A stretch of 64,000 bases of DNA from Cynocephalus volans. Taxonomy: Eukaryota > Chordata > Mammalia > Dermoptera > Cynocephalidae. The stretch is from contig NC_084463.1 of NCBI RefSeq assembly GCF_027409185.1, positions 161,735,869-161,799,868 of the forward strand. The letters are read 5' to 3'. This document shows, piece by piece, positions 35,701-61,386 of the stretch. Below the pieces are notes generated by a model. That model saw nothing but the letters and a program-made list of their open reading frames with translations. It was not told the DNA's origin and ran no database searches. The translations under genes were made by a program, and so were the position numbers. How positions within the stretch are numbered: the stretch's first letter is position 1; each line of letters starts with the position of its first letter.

Positions 35701-38672
35701 TTTAATAACTTGTCGGAGGTTACACAGCCTGTAAATGACAGAGTCAAGCATTTTCTAGACTGTCTTAGTCTGTTTTGTGCTGCTATAACAAAAGGCTGAG
35801 ACTGAGTAATTTATAAAGAACAGAAATTTATTTCTCACAGTTCTGGAAGGTGTGAAGTCCAAGATCAAGGTGCTGGCAGTTTCCGTTGTCTGGTGAGGGC
35901 TGCTCTCCCCTTCCAAGAAGGTGCCTTATTGCTGCAGTCTCTGGAGGGAAGAACCCTGTGTCCTCACATGCAGAAGACAGAAGGGCAAGAGAGCCAAACA
36001 CTGCAGAAAGCCTCATTCATAAGGGCCTCAATCCCATTCACAAGAGAGCGCCCTCATGGCATAATCACTTCTTAAAGGCCCTATCTCTTAATATCATTGC
36101 ATTAGCCATTAAGTGTCAACACCTGAATTTTGGAGGGGACACATTCAAAGCATAGGACAGACCATCCAGGGATGGGCACAATCGGCTGTGGCCCCTGACA
36201 GGGCCCTGAGGATGCAGGGTGAGTGCCCACCCCAGATACTTCTTCCTTCCCACAGGTGCTGAAGTCCACAGGGGATGTGGCCGGAGGGCGGGCCCTGTAC
36301 GAGGGGTATGCAGCGGTCACTGACGCGCCCCCCGAGTGCTTCCTCACCCTCAGGGACACGGTGCTGCTGCGCAAGGAATCTCGGAAGCTCATCGTTCAGC
36401 CCAACACTCGCCTTGAAGGTAATGGACTCTTGAGCCCTCTCTGATGGGGGGTCATACAGGGCCAATGGGAGCACAAAAGACACATTATGGACTCAGGGAA
36501 GGCTACACACACACAGACGCATGCACGCACGCATGCGTGCAGAACATCGTGCAGGTCGTAAGCCACAGGTTTGAGGAAGGCAGGCAAAGCAGGGGCTAGC
36601 AGAGCAGACAGACGCTAGGCTTATGGGGAGGCCAGGCAGGGTACCAGAGAATCAGACCTGTTGGGTGCCCGGGCTCCAGGTCTGCTCAGGCAGGAAGTCG
36701 GGATCCCACAAACTGAGTGGAACCCAGGGACAGTGTGACTCAGCTACATCTATGAGGAAGATCAACAGCTCTATTGTCTCTCTCCCTTCTTGGGTGGCAA
36801 TTGCACTTCCAAAAGCCCTGACCCTGTCTGCATGGAACTTGTACCTTTTGTATTAAAAGCCCTTGGGGTCCCAGTGCCTGTGTTCACTTCCCTGTCACCC
36901 CTTGACTCATCTTCCCTGACACCTGTCACTTGAAGCACCTAAGATGAGGTGGTGCTGTGGAGTGGTCAGCGCACCAGCTTCAGCTCCACCCTGTGACCTT
37001 GGCGTAGTCACTTAGTCTTTCTGTGCTTTGGTGTCTTCATTCATAAAGCCAGTGTTGATTGTGTGCTGATATTATAGTGAAGCTGAAGTACTTCCTTCAA
37101 GTTCCAAGTGCTTTCTGTGGATTAACCTTTTAAATCCTCACAGTAACCCAATGAGGTAGGTGTTTTGTTATCCCCATTTTACAGATAAGGAAACTGAGGC
37201 ACAGGGAGTAATTTGCACAAGGCTTCTACCTTTTTACTGGAGGAGCCAAGAGTCAGATTAAGAGCGTGTATTGCTCACATCCATACGTCGCGGGCAGCTG
37301 TGAGGGTTAAATGGAATAATGGGCTGGCCGGCTAGCTCACTTGCTGCGAGCGCAATATTGCAACACCAAGGTCAAGGGTTTGGATCCCTGTACTGGCTAG
37401 CCGCTAAAAAAATAACTAAATAGTCAATATCAGGCTGGCCAGTTAGCTCAGTTGGTTAGAATGTGGTGCTATAAATACCACGGTCCAAGTTTCCATCCCT
37501 GTACCGGCCAGCCACCAAAAAAAAATTGTAAAAAGTCATTACCTATTATTGGTAAAAAAAAAATTTATTAAGAGGTGAATTTCAAACTCTTTCCCATGCC
37601 CTCCAGAGGTTCCCTGAGATTTGGCCCCAGCCTCAGTGACCCCTCTTCCTGACTCACTGCACTCCAGGCATCCGGGCCCCTTCATTTCTGCAGCCCCCTG
37701 AGCTCTTGAGCCTTTGGACAGGCTGTTCCCTCTCCTTGGCACCATTTCTCCCCAGCTCTTTGCCTGTTTGGTTGTTCTCAGTTCTCATCATCCAGGTCCC
37801 TGTTAAATGACACCTTCTGAAAGAGACTGTCCCTGACCCCTCCACCTAAATTAACCCCTTCAGTCCCTCTCTGTTCTGTCAACAGCTTCATTTTCTTCAT
37901 GCGCCCATCATGCGGGGTCATTTTCTTGTGAGTCTTGTCTCTGTGACAGTAGGAACAGCACATCCCACCATCCAGCAAGGGCCTGGCCCACCGGAGCTGC
38001 TCAGTGTCTATCAAATGCGTGAATTAACAAGTCATGCTGGCCACATGGACAATATCACCATTGCTTTGACATGTCCAGCCCTGTGTGAGCCATTGGGGAG
38101 CCACTGGGGATCCAGAGGTGAAGGGGACCCAGGCCTTGCCCTCAAGTAGTTCACAGCCCATTGGGAATGATAAGACATGGAGATAGATAATCATACAAGA
38201 GAAGCATTAGTGAGTACTCAAAAGATATAAACAGTGCTCTGAACACTTAAGAGGAGGGAAGATCGCATCTATCTTCCAGAGGATCCTGGAAGATTCTCGG
38301 AAGGAAGTGCTGGTTAAACTAGACCTGAAGAACAGGTGGGATTTTCAAAAAACAGTGGTGATGATAACGATGATAGCTAACTTTTGAGGATTTTCATGTG
38401 CCAGGCACTGGGTAAAAACTTTCCATGGATTAACTCCCAACAACCCATGAGGAATGGTTAATATCCCCAGCTGCTGTTTTCTCTCCGTCTCCTCCCTAGG
38501 CTCAGAAGTGCAGCTTCTCGAGTACGAAGCCTCTGCTGCCGGCCTCATCCAATCCTTCTCCGAGCGCTTCCCAGAGGATGGGCCGGAGTTGGAGGAGATC
38601 CTCACCCAGCTAGCCACAGCTGATGCCCGATTCTGGAAGGGCCCCAATGAGGTCCCAGCTGGCCAGGCCTGA
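17506..38672 (+). CDS. DPP3: Dipeptidyl peptidase 3, M49 zinc metallopeptidase (whole coding span, 17 coding exons)
   Basis: Seventeen coding exons from 17506 to 38672 join to 2214 nt, 737 residues plus stop, the human length as I remember it. It opens [18 protein letters not shown]. The enzyme removes dipeptides from the N-termini of short peptides such as enkephalins and angiotensins, mainly in the cytosol. The M49 zinc site is intact: HELLGH at residues 450-455 (26174-26191), with H450 and H455 as ligands and E451 catalytic, and the third ligand E508 in EECRAE (27908-27910). The loop motif ETGE, residues 480-483, is conserved; in human it binds KEAP1 and competes with NRF2. No signal peptide or membrane segment is present. 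All junctions are GT-AG with consistent phase. The gene lies about 5.2 kb downstream of PELI3 and about 1.1 kb upstream of BBS1, all on the same strand. Confidence 0.98.
17776..19075 (+). other. DPP3: DPP3 intron 2
   Basis: A minus MIR piece lies near 17890-17990. An old LINE-like stretch around 18220-18500 has wording that recurs near 46000-47350 and 47690-48200 in BBS1 introns. No gene. Confidence 0.5.
19076..19165 (+). CDS. DPP3: DPP3 coding exon 3, residues 91-120
   Basis: Thirty codons between CCTCAG and AAG|GTGAGA. It encodes [20 protein letters not shown] and on to PNLPK, which includes the conserved [13 protein letters not shown] stretch of the M49 family. Confidence 0.97.
19409..19487 (+). 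mobile_element. tRNA-Ile-like SINE, 5'-truncated
   Basis: It starts within the tRNA-like part (GTTGGTTAGAGCACGG) and ends in a poly(A) tract. The target duplication AAGGGCAGGAT lies at 19398-19408 and 19488-19498. Confidence 0.9.
19648..19800 (-). mobile_element. L1 3'-end fragment
   Basis: The T-run followed by AATTGTAACATAGTTGATTG and ATCAGGATAATTAGTATATC resembles an L1 3' UTR read on the minus strand. Confidence 0.65.
19991..20128 (+). CDS. DPP3: DPP3 coding exon 4, residues 121-166
   Basis: Forty-six codons between CTGTAG and GAG|GTGAGG, from [19 protein letters not shown] to HLGLGKE. It differs from human at a few positions (SKAAQQ for SEAAQQ). Confidence 0.96.
20710..20784 (+). CDS. 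DPP3: DPP3 coding exon 5, residues 167-191
   Basis: Twenty-five codons between CTGACAG and CAG|GTGTGG. It begins [19 protein letters not shown]. Human has N rather than D before the cysteine. Confidence 0.96.
21444..21537 (+). CDS. DPP3: DPP3 coding exon 6, residues 192-223
   Basis: The acceptor is TTCCAG and the donor ACAG|GTGAGC, ending in phase 1. It begins [13 protein letters not shown]. The middle (SQEGKACYE) is more diverged from human than its surroundings. Confidence 0.95.
22708..23150. repeat. Ancient LTR-like interspersed repeat, family not assigned
   Basis: It begins TATCAGTTATCTATCACTGT and continues GTAACAAACACCCCC, wording of old MLT/MER-type repeats. Sequence is too decayed to name. 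Confidence 0.5.
23271..23570. repeat. Ancient LTR-like interspersed repeat, family not assigned
   Basis: Shares the opening plan of the previous repeat (CTCCTGTAACAAATTACCAC) and contains CTTTCCAGCCTCTAGAAGAC. The family is not certain. Confidence 0.5.
23610..23770 (-). repeat. MIR SINE remnant
   Basis: Minus MIR with TGTAAAATGGAGATAATGAT. Confidence 0.75.
23917..24047 (+). CDS. DPP3: DPP3 coding exon 7, residues 223-266
   Basis: Between CCTCAG and AAG|GTAGGG. It begins [19 protein letters not shown] and ends HLEKAK, in phase 0. Confidence 0.96.
24142..24272 (+). CDS. DPP3: DPP3 coding exon 8, residues 267-310
   Basis: The acceptor is TCCCAG and the donor GAGAG|GTGAGG, ending in phase 2. 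It begins [19 protein letters not shown] and ends [12 protein letters not shown]. Confidence 0.96.
24345..24403 (+). CDS. DPP3: DPP3 coding exon 9, residues 310-330
   Basis: A short exon between CCCCAG and GAAG|GTACCT, encoding [20 protein letters not shown]. The conserved ESYRDPFG segment belongs to the substrate-binding region of the M49 family. Confidence 0.97.
25290..25484 (+). CDS. DPP3: DPP3 coding exon 10, residues 330-395
   Basis: Between CTGCAG and AACT|GTGAGC. It encodes [19 protein letters not shown] through [16 protein letters not shown]. The [12 protein letters not shown] stretch is strongly conserved in M49 enzymes. Confidence 0.97.
25656..25768 (+). CDS. DPP3: DPP3 coding exon 11, residues 395-432
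   Basis: Between CTCCAG and AAG|GTGGGC. It begins [18 protein letters not shown] and ends LTFLEEDDK, in phase 0. Confidence 0.97.
26123..26215 (+). CDS. DPP3: DPP3 coding exon 12, residues 433-463, HELLGH zinc motif
   Basis: Thirty-one codons between TCGGCAG and CAG|GTAAGA. It contains HELLGH at 26174-26191 (residues 450-455), the HEXXGH signature of family M49. All catalytic residues are intact. Confidence 0.98.
26216..27679 (+). other. DPP3: DPP3 intron 12
   Basis: It holds two minus MIR remnants (26965-27140 and about 27165-27265) and otherwise featureless sequence. Confidence 0.55.
26965..27140 (-). repeat. MIR SINE remnant
   Basis: Minus MIR with ATCTGTAAAATGGGGTTCCT and CATGTAGTAGGCCCTTGGCA. 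Confidence 0.8.
27680..27742 (+). CDS. DPP3: DPP3 coding exon 13, residues 464-484, ETGE loop
   Basis: Twenty-one codons between ATACAG and CAG|GTGAGA. It ends NPETGEQ; the ETGE tetrapeptide (residues 480-483) is the KEAP1-binding motif described for human DPP3. Confidence 0.97.
27839..27963 (+). CDS. DPP3: DPP3 coding exon 14, residues 485-526, third zinc ligand
   Basis: The acceptor is TCCCAG and the donor CTGGA|GTATGA, ending in phase 2. It encodes [20 protein letters not shown], then [17 protein letters not shown]508 in EECRAE is the third zinc ligand. Confidence 0.97.
28075..28195 (+). CDS. DPP3: DPP3 coding exon 15, residues 526-566
   Basis: Between CTCCAG and CAG|GTAGGA. It encodes [20 protein letters not shown] and on to [10 protein letters not shown]. 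It has SSW where human has FNW. Confidence 0.97.
28285..28425 (-). repeat. MIR SINE remnant
   Basis: Minus MIR with GAGCCTCAGTATTCCTGTCT and GTGAAATGGGAGTAATAATT. Confidence 0.75.
28440..28640 (+). repeat. MIR SINE remnant
   Basis: Plus MIR with GAGATGAGGAAATTGAGGCA and GCCAGGATTCAAATCCACAC. Confidence 0.85.
28761..28858 (+). mobile_element. tRNA-Ile-like SINE, monomer
   Basis: AGGACTGGCCAGTTATCTCT head, ACACCAAGGTCAAGGATTCA body and poly(A) tail. The target duplication is imperfect (AGAATACATGTTTT against AGGAATACGTGTTGT). Confidence 0.88.
28890..29000 (-). repeat. MIR SINE remnant
   Basis: Minus MIR with CATCTGTAAAATGCGGATAG. Confidence 0.75.
29359..29538 (+). CDS. DPP3: DPP3 coding exon 16, residues 567-626
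   Basis: Sixty codons between TGGCAG and CAG|GTAAGT. It begins [19 protein letters not shown] and ends ERFLRRLQ. It is followed by the largest intron of the gene. Confidence 0.97.
30360..30553 (-). mobile_element. Dimeric tRNA-Ile-like SINE (CYN type)
   Basis: Minus-strand dimer ending CGAGTGAGCCACGGGCCGGC, with a T-rich tail at the left. The perfect 16-bp target duplication AACCATTGAAATTTTA lies at 30344-30359 and 30554-30569. Confidence 0.95.
30600..31340 (+). mobile_element. L1 or HAL1-like fragment
   Basis: Contains GAGAAAATCCTAAAAGCAGC and TGGAATGACATCTGCAAAGC, wording of old L1/HAL1 elements. A SINE at 30995-31098 interrupts it. A homologous segment lies near 62620-62960. Confidence 0.65.
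30995..31098 (+). mobile_element. tRNA-Ile-like SINE, monomer
   Basis: GGGGCTAGCTGGTTAGCATG head and poly(A) tail, inserted in an L1-like fragment. The flanks AATAACAGTTAG and AATGACAATTAG are a likely diverged duplication. Confidence 0.88.
31457..31563 (+). mobile_element. tRNA-Ile-like SINE, monomer
   Basis: GGGCTGGCCATTTAGCTCAG head and ACACCAAGGTCAAGGGTTTG body. The tail is a C-run followed by an A-run. Confidence 0.9.
31800..32690 (+). mobile_element. L1 3' segment (ORF2 end and 3' UTR)
   Basis: Characteristic L1 wording: AATAGCCAAGATATGGAGAC, AAATGTCCATGGATGGAAGA and ATTATGCTAAGTGAAATAAG. Reading frames are broken. Confidence 0.85.
33600..35080 (+). mobile_element. L1 3' segment interrupted by an LTR
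   Basis: The left part contains decayed ORF2 wording (CTGGGAGAACAGGTTATCCT). The right part resumes at 34849 with TTCACAGCAGCATTTAATAG, L1 3' UTR wording. The solo LTR at 34445-34843 splits it. Confidence 0.75.
34445..34843 (-). mobile_element. MaLR-type (MST/THE1-like) solo LTR
   Basis: 399 bp. Read on the minus strand it starts TGATGGAGTTTGGATGTG and ends AACAGACTAAAACA, with TG...CA ends. The 5-bp duplication AGGAG lies at 34440-34444 and 34844-34848. No internal retroviral genes are present. Confidence 0.88.
35761..36152 (-). mobile_element. MaLR-like LTR, older
   Basis: It begins TGTCTTAGTCTGTTTTGTGC and ends GGACACATTCAAAGCA, similar in plan to the LTR at 34445-34843 but more diverged. 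No convincing target duplication remains. It ends about 100 bp before DPP3 exon 17. Confidence 0.7.
36256..36418 (+). CDS. DPP3: DPP3 coding exon 17, residues 627-681
   Basis: Between CCACAG and GAAG|GTAATG, ending in phase 1. It begins [19 protein letters not shown] and ends [10 protein letters not shown]. It starts only about 100 bp after an LTR-type repeat. Confidence 0.97.
37080..37260 (+). repeat. MIR SINE remnant
   Basis: Plus MIR with CCCCATTTTACAGATAAGGA and AACTGAGGCACAGGGAGTAA, among the better preserved MIR cores here. Confidence 0.9.
37321..37413 (+). mobile_element. tRNA-Ile-like SINE, monomer
   Basis: GGGCTGGCCGGCTAGCTCAC head and CAAGGGTTTGGATCCCTGTA body with a short A-tail. 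Followed 20 bp later by another copy in the same orientation. Confidence 0.9.
37433..37525 (+). mobile_element. tRNA-Ile-like SINE, monomer
   Basis: GGCTGGCCAGTTAGCTCAGT head, GTACCGGCCAGCCACC end and A-tail. Confidence 0.9.
38500..38672 (+). CDS. DPP3: DPP3 terminal coding exon 18, residues 681-737
   Basis: The acceptor is CCCTAG and the stop TGA is at 38670-38672. It begins [19 protein letters not shown] and ends [14 protein letters not shown]. The last ten residues are the most diverged part of the protein relative to human. Confidence 0.97.
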
Positions 38673-39085
38673 GGAAAATTTGTGTGGCCTCTCCCCCCAC
38701 TCCATCAAACCAAAACTACAAGTCACCCTCCATTTGTGTGTATATTTAGGGGCTAGGGGAGGGGCAGGAGCTCAGACTTTGGTGCTACCTCAGCTGAGGG
38801 TGGTGACACTAACCCCTTATATTTGTCAGCACTTTCCAATTTACCAAGTGCTTCCCCTCTGTTATCTTATTTGCTCTGTACTGCCATCTATAAAGTGAGC
38901 AAGATAGGACCCCTTATCCTGTTTCCCAGATGAAGAAGTGGCATTTCTGAGAAGTAACTGGTGGTATGTTATCCTACAGGTGGTATGTGACAGAGTCAGG
39001 GCTCAAAACGTTCTCACCAAATCCAATGCTCTTCATGTACTACTTTTACAACCAGAAAAATAAACATTAGAAACAACCACTATCT
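38673..39085 (+). other. DPP3: DPP3 3' UTR
   Basis: Non-coding sequence runs from the stop to the poly(A) signal. Its second half (about 38815-39020) is a MIR remnant with the motif CCCAGATGAAGAAGTGGCA, so part of this 3' UTR comes from a transposable element. Confidence 0.8.
39059..39064 (+). terminator. DPP3: DPP3 poly(A) signal AATAAA
   Basis: A canonical AATAAA lies 387 bases after the DPP3 stop. It is followed within 30-40 bases by a U/GU-rich stretch (TTTTTATGTGTGTG) typical of the downstream cleavage element. Confidence 0.85.
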
Positions 39086-39699
39086 TTTTATGTGTGTGAT
39101 TCCTCCTACTGGTTCCTGGCAGGACTGGGGAGGGGACAGGAGAGTCATTTTTAGCCTCCCATTCACAACAAGATTTTAACATCATCTCTAAATGAGAATA
39201 CAGAGTTTAACACAGCACAATCTGCAGCTCTCCTTCGTGGCATTTCTTGCATTTTGAAGTATTCTGGGAACCTAAAACTGGAAACCCTCAACTTCACTCA
39301 GAATCCTCTGCGTTGCCCCTTAATCTTCCTGTGTTGTTTTTCTGAGCCTGGACCTCTACAGTAAGGCAGCAATAAAAGACATGGCCCCTTTCAGCAGGGT
39401 TAACCATGAAGATGAAGACAGGAGGGCTTTTGTTTTGTTGCCCAAAAACGCTAGAACGGGCTCCTCCCCAGGCCACGAACCCAGATGGCCCTGTTGCTCA
39501 CCCAGTGATTTGTAGGGCCCAGAAACCTGGAAAGGTGGCTCCGACTGGGAAGGAGCGAGGATAAATCAAATCACATGAGCTGGGATGAGGGGTTGTGCCA
39601 CGGCCGGCTGAACCCAGCAAGGTGGCCAGCGCATCCTGCATGGGGTCTCCTGGGCTTGGCCCGGAAAGCTTCGCGCCCGGAACCTTTGAACGCGCGCTT
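39086..39699. other. DPP3-BBS1 intergenic spacer
   Basis: About 0.6 kb separates the DPP3 poly(A) signal from the BBS1 promoter. No gene seen. The sequence becomes GC-rich from about 39580. Confidence 0.6.
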
Positions 39700-39773
39700 C
39701 CAGGCACCCGGGCGTGATTGGGCGTTGCGCGGTAGCGGGGGCGGGGGCCGTTGCCTGGACGACGCCTGCGAAG
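39700..39773 (+). promoter_or_regulatory. BBS1: BBS1 promoter with RFX-type X-box
   Basis: This GC-rich sequence just upstream of the ATG has an inverted CCAAT box (ATTGG, 39717-39721), a GC box near 39738 and an X-box-like element GTTGCCTGGACGAC at 39750-39763. The first half-site is perfect and the second has one mismatch to RRNAAC. RFX factors binding X-boxes are established activators of ciliary genes, BBS genes included. Confidence 0.65.
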
Positions 39774-57615
<17,842 letters not shown>

Positions 57616-59136
57616 ATCCTGGGCTGGTGTGAAAGCCCCTGCAGAGTCCGAGCCGGGAAGATCCACCACTTCCACTGAGCTGGGCAGGTTCAGTGGCCCC
57701 AGACCCATACCTCACGCAGCACTGTGCTGGGGCTACAGCTTCTCCCCTTTCCTCAGTACCCTTTTCTCAATGCCCACAGCTGGGCCTACGGCAGCAGGTC
57801 AGTGAGTACCTAGGAGGCTCAGTCCTCCCTCAGGACCAACGCAGGCTTCATTACACTGAGCTCCTGCTGCCCCTCCAGCCTCCCCAGCTGTTCCAGAAAG
57901 CACACTCACATTCAGAGGAGGAACTCTGAAGTGGTGCAAGTAAGATGAGAGGATGTGCCCAGCCCTTCTCCTTTGCCACTTCCCTTAGGCATGTCACTCC
58001 TCTCTTGTTGCAGGCCAAGGCCACAATGGGGCTTGGGGCCTGGCCTGGGACATCAGAGGTTTTTCTTGAGTGAGACTGAGCCCCTGGTTGCTCCCTAGGG
58101 CTCTGGTGGTTTAGTTGTCACCAGCTCAGTTTGCAGGCAAAACGCATGCTCTGATCTCTCCTCATCAGCTGAGCAAGTGGCCCCTCTTTCCATCCAGCAG
58201 GCCTAGAAAATAGCTGCCTCCCCACAGGCAACTTTTCTGAAATGTTGGACTCGGCCACCATCTGAGACCTGTGATGCTCCACAAGGGTTGCCAAGGGAGG
58301 AGGTGATGCAGGAGGCAGAGGGTGCCATGCAGGGATCTGTGGCTCTAGCCCCACATGAGCCCTAAAGACCACACGGCAGCTACTCCTGACTTGTATGCTT
58401 GTGCCCAGAAGGAGCATCCCAGGGGAGGAAAGCTGAGCTAGACAGAGCCACCCAGCAGGAGCATTTCTGGGGCCCTGGGCAGGTGGCACAGGAAGCAGAC
58501 ACCCAGAACTGCCAATCAAGATGCTTTTCTGAGCCCTGGAGCCCAAATCAGTTATGTGGGTGGAAACTTCATGGGCACTGACCACAGGATGAGAGAATTT
58601 GCTGGAAAGGCACAGCCCAGAGGCATTGAGACCGAAGTCTGAATGAAGGCGTGTGTTTAGGCCACAAGGGCCAGGGACCCAGCCCTTGGTCCCTTGTGAG
58701 CCCTCTGTCCAGTCTGCCGGGCCCATCTTACAGGCTACCCTGAGCCGCTAGTGAGCCAGGAGCCCTGCTCCCTGAGGACCTCCATCTTCTTGCATCAGAC
58801 CAGGTATGGCCTAGTGTGTGGCATACAGCTCAGGCTTTTGGGAAGTCACCAGATCCCTCTGGGCTTCAATTTCCCAACACGTAAAATAAGGCAGCCTGAC
58901 GAAATTGTTTCAGCTCCAACACTCCATGAGCTTGGCAGCCCCTCTGGAGGAAACGAGTACAGAAAAGTGACGCTTGACAGGAGTGACTGCAGAGTTTTGG
59001 CCCTTGAGGCCAAGGACTTCAGTCTGGCTGCCACTGCCAGGCAACAGCCTCTGTGCTCAACACACAGGGACTGGCATGACACAGTCCACCCTGTCCCTCC
59101 TAAGGAATGCATCTGGGGTCAGGTTAAGAGAATCAA
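57616..59136 (+). other. BBS1 3' UTR and flank; no clear poly(A) signal
   Basis: Apart from the candidate exon at 57780-57929, this stretch is non-coding. No AATAAA or ATTAAA was seen between the stop and 59136, so the BBS1 transcript end is undetermined. An open frame on the minus strand at 58118-58726 resembles no protein I know. Confidence 0.5.
57780..57929 (+). CDS. BBS1: Candidate alternative BBS1 last exon (49 residues)
   Basis: The acceptor GCCCACAG ends at 57779 after a long pyrimidine-rich tract. If spliced from the internal donor at 57589 (phase 0) it continues the BBS1 frame with LGLRQQVSEYLGGSVLPQDQ and ends KAHSHSEEEL, stop TGA at 57927-57929. The product would have 634 residues, replacing the last eight. 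The 191-bp intron has GT-AG ends. I do not recognise these residues from human BBS1. Whether the exon is used is unknown. Confidence 0.4.
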   Translation: MGLRQQVSEYLGGSVLPQDQRRLHYTELLLPLQPPQLFQKAHSHSEEEL

Positions 59137-59310
59137 AAAAATATATATATGGGCCGGCCCCGTGGCTCACTTGGGAGAGTGCGGCGCTGGCGGTGCCGAG
59201 GCTGTGGTTTGGATCCTATATAGGGATGGCCGGTGCGCTCACTGGCTGAGCATGGTATGGACGACTCTGTGCCAAGGGTTGCGACCCCCTTACTGGTCAA
59301 AAAAAAAGAG
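59137..59310 (+). mobile_element. Dimeric tRNA-Ile-like SINE
   Basis: GGGCCGGCCCCGTGGCTCAC head at 59151, preceded by an A/AT-rich stretch inside the duplication AGAGAATCAA (59127-59136 and 59311-59320). An open frame running across it is fortuitous. Confidence 0.92.
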
Positions 59311-59817
59311 AGAGAATCAAGAGGTCTGGACCAAAGAAAGAGCCCTCTCCCCCACTCTCTGCACTGCCTGGCCACTCGCAGACACAGAGCAACTGGCTCA
59401 GGATGGCAAAGGGTTTCTGGATCAAGCCAGCTTAGGCACAGCCGGAACAAGCAGGAGGTATAACCAGGAAATGGGAAGACGTGGGGCAGAGGGACTGTCA
59501 CTGTCAGAGAGATTTAGCTTAACCAGAAGAACTTCTCAGAGATGGAAGGGCCTGTCCTAGAAGATCATGAGCCCCTTGTCGCTGGAGTTGTGCGAGCGGA
59601 GGCTGGACTATCATGTGGCAGGCTCGTGTGTTGGGCCAGATGACCTTACAATTCCTTTCACTCCAGTCAAACTATGAACTATGTCAACTGGAAAAAAAAA
59701 GTCTGATCTGGGTTATCTTCATAGGTATTCATAATGACGAAAGATGGATAAACTGTTCCTACACCAGCACCTAACTTGAATTTATGTAACGTAATACTAC
59801 AGACCTGTTAAGAACTA

Positions 59818-59945
59818 TACCTGTACTGGCCAGCTGACAATATATATATATACACACAGGGGCTAGACAGTTACCTCAGTTGGTTAGAGCACCGTGTTAT
59901 AACACCAAGGTCAAGGGTTTGGATCCACAAAAGAAAATAAATATA
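59818..59945 (+). mobile_element. SINE fragment followed by a SINE monomer
   Basis: The 3' end of one copy (CTGTACTGGCCAGCTGAC) is followed by an AT/AC microsatellite, then a second copy starting GGGGCTAGACAGTTACCTCA at 59859, itself cut short before its 3' end. Confidence 0.82.
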
Positions 59946-61195
59946 CGTGAACTCCACCATGTGGACAAGCATGCATAAAGTGACATGAAGCAAGAAACAG
60001 TGCAGGGTGCCCAGTGGACACACTCGTGACAGCTCCAGGGAATTGTGTGCATTAAGGATGAGGAGAGTTGGCATCTTTTTTTTTCTTTTTAATATTTATT
60101 TAAAAGCCTGCAGCTACTTAGTAACATGGAGTTAGGCAGTTTATAAGCAGCAGCTTCTCGTTCCCTGCCACTTCTCCCCTGCAACAATCACTGTCAGTTC
60201 TTTTAGCTATTTATCTTTAAAATATGCTTATACTACTCCTGCTTGATTTATCAGTCTTAGATATTATCTGCTGATTCCCTATTGTAATAGATGAGGCTTC
60301 AGCTCCCTGGTGATGACGCCCCTCCCCCATCCCCAGCTATTAAGTAAATCGATATTCACCCTGTAGATTACTGTTTCTATTACTATGGGAAAGTAATAGA
60401 GCCAAGAATCGGGCTATAATTAAATTACCTTTTTTTGTACTTTTTTTCATGATGTTAATAATTGTCCTTTTTCATTTGCGTAGTTTTCTAATATACCAGT
60501 TGCTAATTCTTCCCCCATCCAGTCTGTTTCCTCTTTTTTCTGGACGCTTCCCTTCCTCCCGTTTTGCCGTTTTGCCGAGGACTGCTTGCTCTCCAGAATT
60601 CCCTGTGCCTCTCCCCTGGGCTCGATCCCCAATTCCTGGGCCCCACATCCTCCTCTTTCTTACTTACTTCACCCTCATTGGGTAAAACATATCCCAGGTA
60701 CCTTCTTTAAAAAGTCATTGTCATTGTCATTAAAGATGCGAAGGTGGTGCATTCACACACGTGACAGCTGGCTGGGTCATAAAATTCACAGGTGAAACCG
60801 TTCCCTTGCTGGCTTTGCGCCCTGTCTTCTGCTTTGGGGAATGCTGCTGGGAAGTGCAGGCCATTCTTGCTCCTGCTCTCTTCCTCTCAGAGGTTCTGAG
60901 TGTCATGACGTGACTTCGACTTTAACATCACGACATTTGTGGTGCTGTGAGTGGAGATGTGCATCCTCCACTTCCAGGAAACTATTGCTATTGTTCCTTA
61001 GGTGGTTTCCTCCCCTCTGTTTCCTCTGTTCTCTCTGGAACGCCAGTTAAGCCCAGCATCTGATAAATGGTAATTCCAGAGAGAATGGGATTGATCCTCT
61101 GATTTTCTTCTCTCTTCTCTCCTATCGTCTTTTTGTTCTATTTTCAAAAAAAAAATAGAGTTTTGTCTATCTTTTTAGCTCTTCTGAATTTTTTA
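59946..61195. other. Intergenic DNA without recognisable features
   Basis: AT-rich to mixed sequence with pyrimidine-rich stretches. No gene, and no repeat I can name. Confidence 0.4.
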
Positions 61196-61205
61196 AAAAT
61201 TTTGG

Positions 61206-61210
<5 letters not shown>

Positions 61211-61236
<26 letters not shown>

Positions 61237-61386
61237 TGACCGGTAAGGGGATCTTAACCCTTGACTTGGTGTTGTCAGCACCATGCTCAGCCAGTGAGCA
61301 ACCGGCCATCTCTATATGGGATCCAAAGCCGTGGCCTTGGCATTATCAGCACCACACTCTCCCGAGTGAGCCACGGGCTGGCCCCC
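61211..61386 (-). mobile_element. Dimeric tRNA-Ile-like SINE
   Basis: Minus-strand dimer with a long T tract at the left and CGAGTGAGCCACGGGCTGGC at the right. The perfect 15-bp duplication AAAATTTTGGTTTTT lies at 61196-61210 and 61387-61401. Confidence 0.95.

Larger units (their letters stand above)
29539..36255 (+). other. DPP3: DPP3 intron 16, repeat-filled 6.7-kb intron
   Basis: Almost all of it is transposon-derived: several L1 segments, two LTRs and three SINEs, entered separately. AT-rich compared with the rest of the gene. No coding exon is hidden here, since exons 16 and 17 join in frame. Confidence 0.8.
36419..38499 (+). other. DPP3: DPP3 intron 17
   Basis: It holds MIR sequence (about 36985-37260), two SINE monomers (37321-37413, 37433-37525), a short CA/CG-rich repeat (36506-36541) and an L2-like stretch (about 38085-38340). 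Confidence 0.6.

Noticed and set aside
58118-58726. Open frame of 202 codons on the minus strand downstream of BBS1
   Set aside because: I looked for ZDHHC24, the expected minus-strand neighbour, but found neither its DHHC region nor its C-terminus. No splice structure or homology supports a gene.
58751-59560. Open frame of 269 codons on the plus strand
   Set aside because: It crosses a complete dimeric SINE with target duplications, so the frame is fortuitous.
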